NCBI GenBank assembly: GCA_029250565.1
Contig: JAQXFA010000137.1
Location: forward strand, 1 to 8,018
Direction of reading: 5' to 3'
Length of the DNA stretch: 8,018 nt
From: Candidatus Thalassarchaeaceae archaeon
GTDB lineage: Archaea > Thermoplasmatota > Poseidoniia > Poseidoniales > Thalassarchaeaceae
Shown: in pieces, positions 6,348 through 8,018 of the stretch
How positions within the stretch are numbered: position 1 is the first letter of the stretch
How the letters are laid out: every line of letters starts with the position of its first letter
Notes under the pieces: model-generated
Seen by the model: the letters and a program-made list of their open reading frames with translations, nothing else
What the model was told of the DNA's origin: nothing
Databases searched by the model: none
Made by a program: the position numbers and the translations under genes

Positions 6348-6953
6348 ATGAGTGAACAAGAGAACCCGATTTCCACACACCAAGGGGAATTTGTCAATCC
6401 AGCGAAAGCAGCGGTGAAAGCAGCGGGAGGGAACTGGATAATCCCAGAAGGAACGATTCTCGCTGGGGCATCTACGCGAGCGCTCGCCTACATGATTGAC
6501 ACTGTTTTTGTAATGGGTGTGCTTCACTTGATTACCTCTCTTTTATCTGGTGGGGTAGCTAGTATTGTTCAAGCATATAACCTAGGATTGGCTCTTTCAG
6601 GAGGAAAGGGGACTGTATTATTCTTGGTTGATTGGTTCTTGATTTTCTCTGGGAATTATCTCTATCACAAATTCACTGGAATACGCTATGGACGTTCTTA
6701 CGCGCAACGCTGGTTTGGTTTAGCAGTGGTACTAGAAGATGGGAAACCCCTAGTAAAGAGTGATTGGGATGCAAGGGCGCTAAGAAAAATGAAGTATGCA
6801 ATTCCATTATTAGGAATGTTATTGTTTGGAATTCGTGACTTGATGTTAATCCATAAACGTCACACACATCAAAGTTCAATTGATTTGACTGTGGGCTCTA
6901 TTGTCGTAGATGGTACTAGTTTACCTCCTGCATTGCGTAAACATCTTCGTTAA
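6348..6953 (+). CDS. RDD-family integral membrane protein
   Basis: The protein has 201 residues. The RDD signature is visible as STRALAYMID at 42-51 (Arg44 and Asp51) at the entry to the first membrane segment (about 46-68). A second segment spans about 88-106 (LFLVDWFLIF core) and a third about 150-168 (AIPLLGMLLFGI core). The family loop GRSYAQRWFGLAVV at 115-128, followed by DGKP, corresponds to the usual G-x-T-x-G-x-R-x-x-G-L-x-V-V region. The C-terminal HTHQSSIDLTVGSIVV at 172-187 corresponds to the family's closing D-x-x-x-x-T-x-V-V motif. The first 35 residues are hydrophilic and probably cytoplasmic. RDD proteins are small membrane proteins; some have been linked to ion or compatible-solute transport, but most are uncharacterised, so no substrate is assigned. 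The gene follows the helicase with an 11-base gap and its own strong ribosome binding site, pointing to co-transcription. Confidence 0.85.
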   Translation: MSEQENPISTHQGEFVNPAKAAVKAAGGNWIIPEGTILAGASTRALAYMIDTVFVMGVLHLITSLLSGGVASIVQAYNLGLALSGGKGTVLFLVDWFLIFSGNYLYHKFTGIRYGRSYAQRWFGLAVVLEDGKPLVKSDWDARALRKMKYAIPLLGMLLFGIRDLMLIHKRHTHQSSIDLTVGSIVVDGTSLPPALRKHLR

Positions 6954-7001
6954 TCTTAATTTATGCATCAAACATTGCTGAATAACTCAGAAAATGAGTG
7001 A

Positions 7002-7009
7002 ATATAAGA
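7002..7009 (+). promoter_or_regulatory. Candidate TATA-like box for the beta-sandwich/Pro-rich protein gene
   Basis: ATATAAGA with an A-rich flank is the best TATA-like element in the 137-base gap 6954-7090. Normal spacing gives a start near 7030 and a leader of about 60 bases. That leader is notably GC-rich (GGCGGGGTGCGC, GGGGCGGC) compared with its surroundings. The T-rich tract just after the RDD stop codon (6954-6964) is too weak to call a terminator. Confidence 0.35.
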
Positions 7010-7080
7010 AAAACGCAATTTGTGAATTAGAGCACTTGGCGGGGTGCGCTTCAAGTAATGGGGCGGCTGTCGGTACGGTT

Positions 7081-7090
7081 GGGAGTGACC
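7081..7090 (+). promoter_or_regulatory. Ribosome binding site deciding the start at 7091
   Basis: GGGAGTGA at 7081-7088 gives a GGAG core with a five-base spacer to the ATG at 7091. An in-frame ATG eleven codons upstream, at 7058, has no such signal, so 7091 is preferred. Confidence 0.6.
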
Positions 7091-8018
7091 ATGAGCGACG
7101 AATTAACTGTGCAAAGTGGGGCACTCAAAATTCGTATTCACTGCATTCAAGATGATATTGATGACGATGATAGAGATGCTCTCAGAATCGTAATTGAAGT
7201 TACAAATGAGGGGGCTCAAACAATATCTGGTATTGTCCCTAGAATGCGCACGATGGATGGTGGAAAGGCTGAAGCACACGAATCTGCAAACGAAATCCAA
7301 GCAGGTCTTCGACAAGATTTCTCGTATTTTGTCAATCCTGATTCTGGGGCTTGGTTGTTTAAACTAGAATACCAATCAAGTGCTGGTGGTCAAACAGTTG
7401 AATTAGGCCCGCATCCATCTGACCTTAGAGTTGCAGAGAGTTTCCGGAAGCCGATTCAATCAGATGGAAAAGGAAGTGCTGTAGGTGGTAGCATATTTGA
7501 TGATGCTTTTGGAAGTGCATTAGTTGATTTTGGAGGAGAAATAGAACCTGCTGCCGCCGTTGCTGCAGCACCATCAACAGATCCATTGGCTAATGCATTC
7601 AGTGCCGAAATCCCTGTACAAGAACCTGTTATAACTCCGCCAGCGAGCGACCTTCTTGCACCTGCTCACGCACCTATTTCTGCACCAATTACTACACCTG
7701 TTGCAGAACCTGAGCCACCAGCTGCACCTACTGGGCCACCTCCTGCAATGAATCCGCCTGCTACAATTGGAGCTCCTGTAATGCCTCCTCAAGAACCACA
7801 ACCAGCCCCTGCACCAATACATGAGATCCCACCAACTAATCCAATGCCAACAGGCCCCATCCCGCCAGGAATGATGCCACCGGGTGGAATGCCACCTGGA
7901 ATGATGCCACCGGGTGGAATGCCACCTGGAATGATGCCGCCGGGTGGAATGCCACCTGGAATGATGCCGCCGGGAGGAATGCCGCCAGGGCCAATGCCGC
8001 CAGGAGGAATGCCGCCAG
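7091..8018 (+). CDS. Unrecognised protein: Ig-like N-terminal domain plus Pro/Met/Gly-rich repeat tail (cut by window edge)
   Basis: The frame stays open for 309 codons to the right edge. Residues 1-115 have the alternating hydrophobic pattern of an Ig-like or CARDB-like beta-sandwich: LRIVIEVTNEG at 31-41, SGIVPRMRTMDG at 46-57, IQAGLRQDFSYFV at 69-81 and GAWLFKLEYQ at 86-95, the order seen in such domains (V-x-N-x-G, then a G-x-W-x-F-x-L strand). An acidic run DDIDDDD occupies 21-27. Residues about 150-255 are Ala/Pro/Glu-rich and look disordered. From Gly260 the protein is a decapeptide repeat GMMPPGGMPP. There is no signal peptide and no membrane segment in the visible part, so a cytoplasmic location is inferred; a C-terminal membrane anchor or catalytic domain beyond the edge cannot be excluded. 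The family is not recognised and no function is assigned. Start chosen by the ribosome binding site at 7081-7088. Confidence 0.8.
   Translation, partial: MSDELTVQSGALKIRIHCIQDDIDDDDRDALRIVIEVTNEGAQTISGIVPRMRTMDGGKAEAHESANEIQAGLRQDFSYFVNPDSGAWLFKLEYQSSAGGQTVELGPHPSDLRVAESFRKPIQSDGKGSAVGGSIFDDAFGSALVDFGGEIEPAAAVAAAPSTDPLANAFSAEIPVQEPVITPPASDLLAPAHAPISAPITTPVAEPEPPAAPTGPPPAMNPPATIGAPVMPPQEPQPAPAPIHEIPPTNPMPTGPIPPGMMPPGGMPPGMMPPGGMPPGMMPPGGMPPGMMPPGGMPPGPMPPGGMPP
7868..8017 (+). repeat. Five 30-bp in-frame tandem repeats (GMMPPGGMPP coding)
   Basis: The units are 7868-7897, 7898-7927, 7928-7957, 7958-7987 and 7988-8017. The first two are identical, the third differs by one third-position change, the fourth by synonymous changes, and the fifth has Met-Met replaced by Pro-Met (GPMPPGGMPP). 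Just before the array, GPIPP at 7853-7867 looks like a degenerate half unit. The array may continue past the window edge. Repeats of exactly ten codons keep the frame, so copy number can change without breaking the protein. Confidence 0.92.

Noticed and set aside
6954..7090. Possible RNA gene or riboswitch in the gap before the last gene
   Set aside because: The GC-rich run at 7038-7078 shows no convincing paired stems or known conserved motif by eye. It is best read as a 5' leader.
7574..7822. 82-codon minus-strand ORF rich in Trp, Arg and Cys
   Set aside because: Antisense reading of the Ala/Pro-rich coding region; the composition is implausible for a real protein and it has no ribosome binding site.
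7868..8017. CRISPR-like array
   Set aside because: The 30-bp units abut with no spacers and encode a regular decapeptide in frame, so this is a protein-coding tandem repeat.

Overview
The window reads as a piece of archaeal chromosome of moderate to low GC. The best guess is a marine planktonic euryarchaeon of the Poseidoniales (Marine Group II) type. This is inference from several traits: archaeal-style TATA-like boxes, a mix of Shine-Dalgarno-led and apparently leaderless starts, a GTG start, an archaeal/eukaryotic-type Upf1-like SF1 helicase, and long acidic or Pro-rich cytoplasmic proteins carrying a zinc ribbon or a beta-sandwich. No rRNA, tRNA, CRISPR array, insertion sequence or integrase was seen. 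The region is gene dense, with no gap above about 140 bases.

Left half, all on the minus strand and read from right to left: a zinc-ribbon protein with a long disordered Pro/Thr/Val/Glu-rich middle and a helical C-terminus (2882-4192); a stand-alone class II glutamine amidotransferase of the YafJ/EgtC-like group (2126-2836); a two-domain protein joining a GNAT acetyltransferase to a NodB-type polysaccharide deacetylase (644-2068); and the N-terminal 188 codons of a pyruvate:ferredoxin-type 2-oxoacid oxidoreductase that runs off the left edge (1-566). Right half, plus strand: an SF1 Upf1-like helicase (4321-6336), an RDD-family membrane protein 11 bases behind it with a strong ribosome binding site (6348-6953), and an unrecognised protein with an Ig-like N-terminal domain and a Pro/Met/Gly-rich tail (7091 to the right edge). 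That tail contains five 30-bp tandem repeats. A divergent promoter region of 128 bases (4193-4320) separates the two halves.

The minus-strand genes are close together (45, 57 and 77 bases with the starts chosen here), but two of them may have their own leaderless promoters. The amidotransferase, acetyltransferase and deacetylase activities would fit amino-sugar or amide-group metabolism, but nothing in the sequence proves that they share a substrate. The helicase and the RDD protein are probably co-transcribed. No clear new multi-gene system stands out. The most distinctive items are the acetyltransferase-deacetylase fusion and the two unrelated proteins with long Pro-rich repetitive segments.
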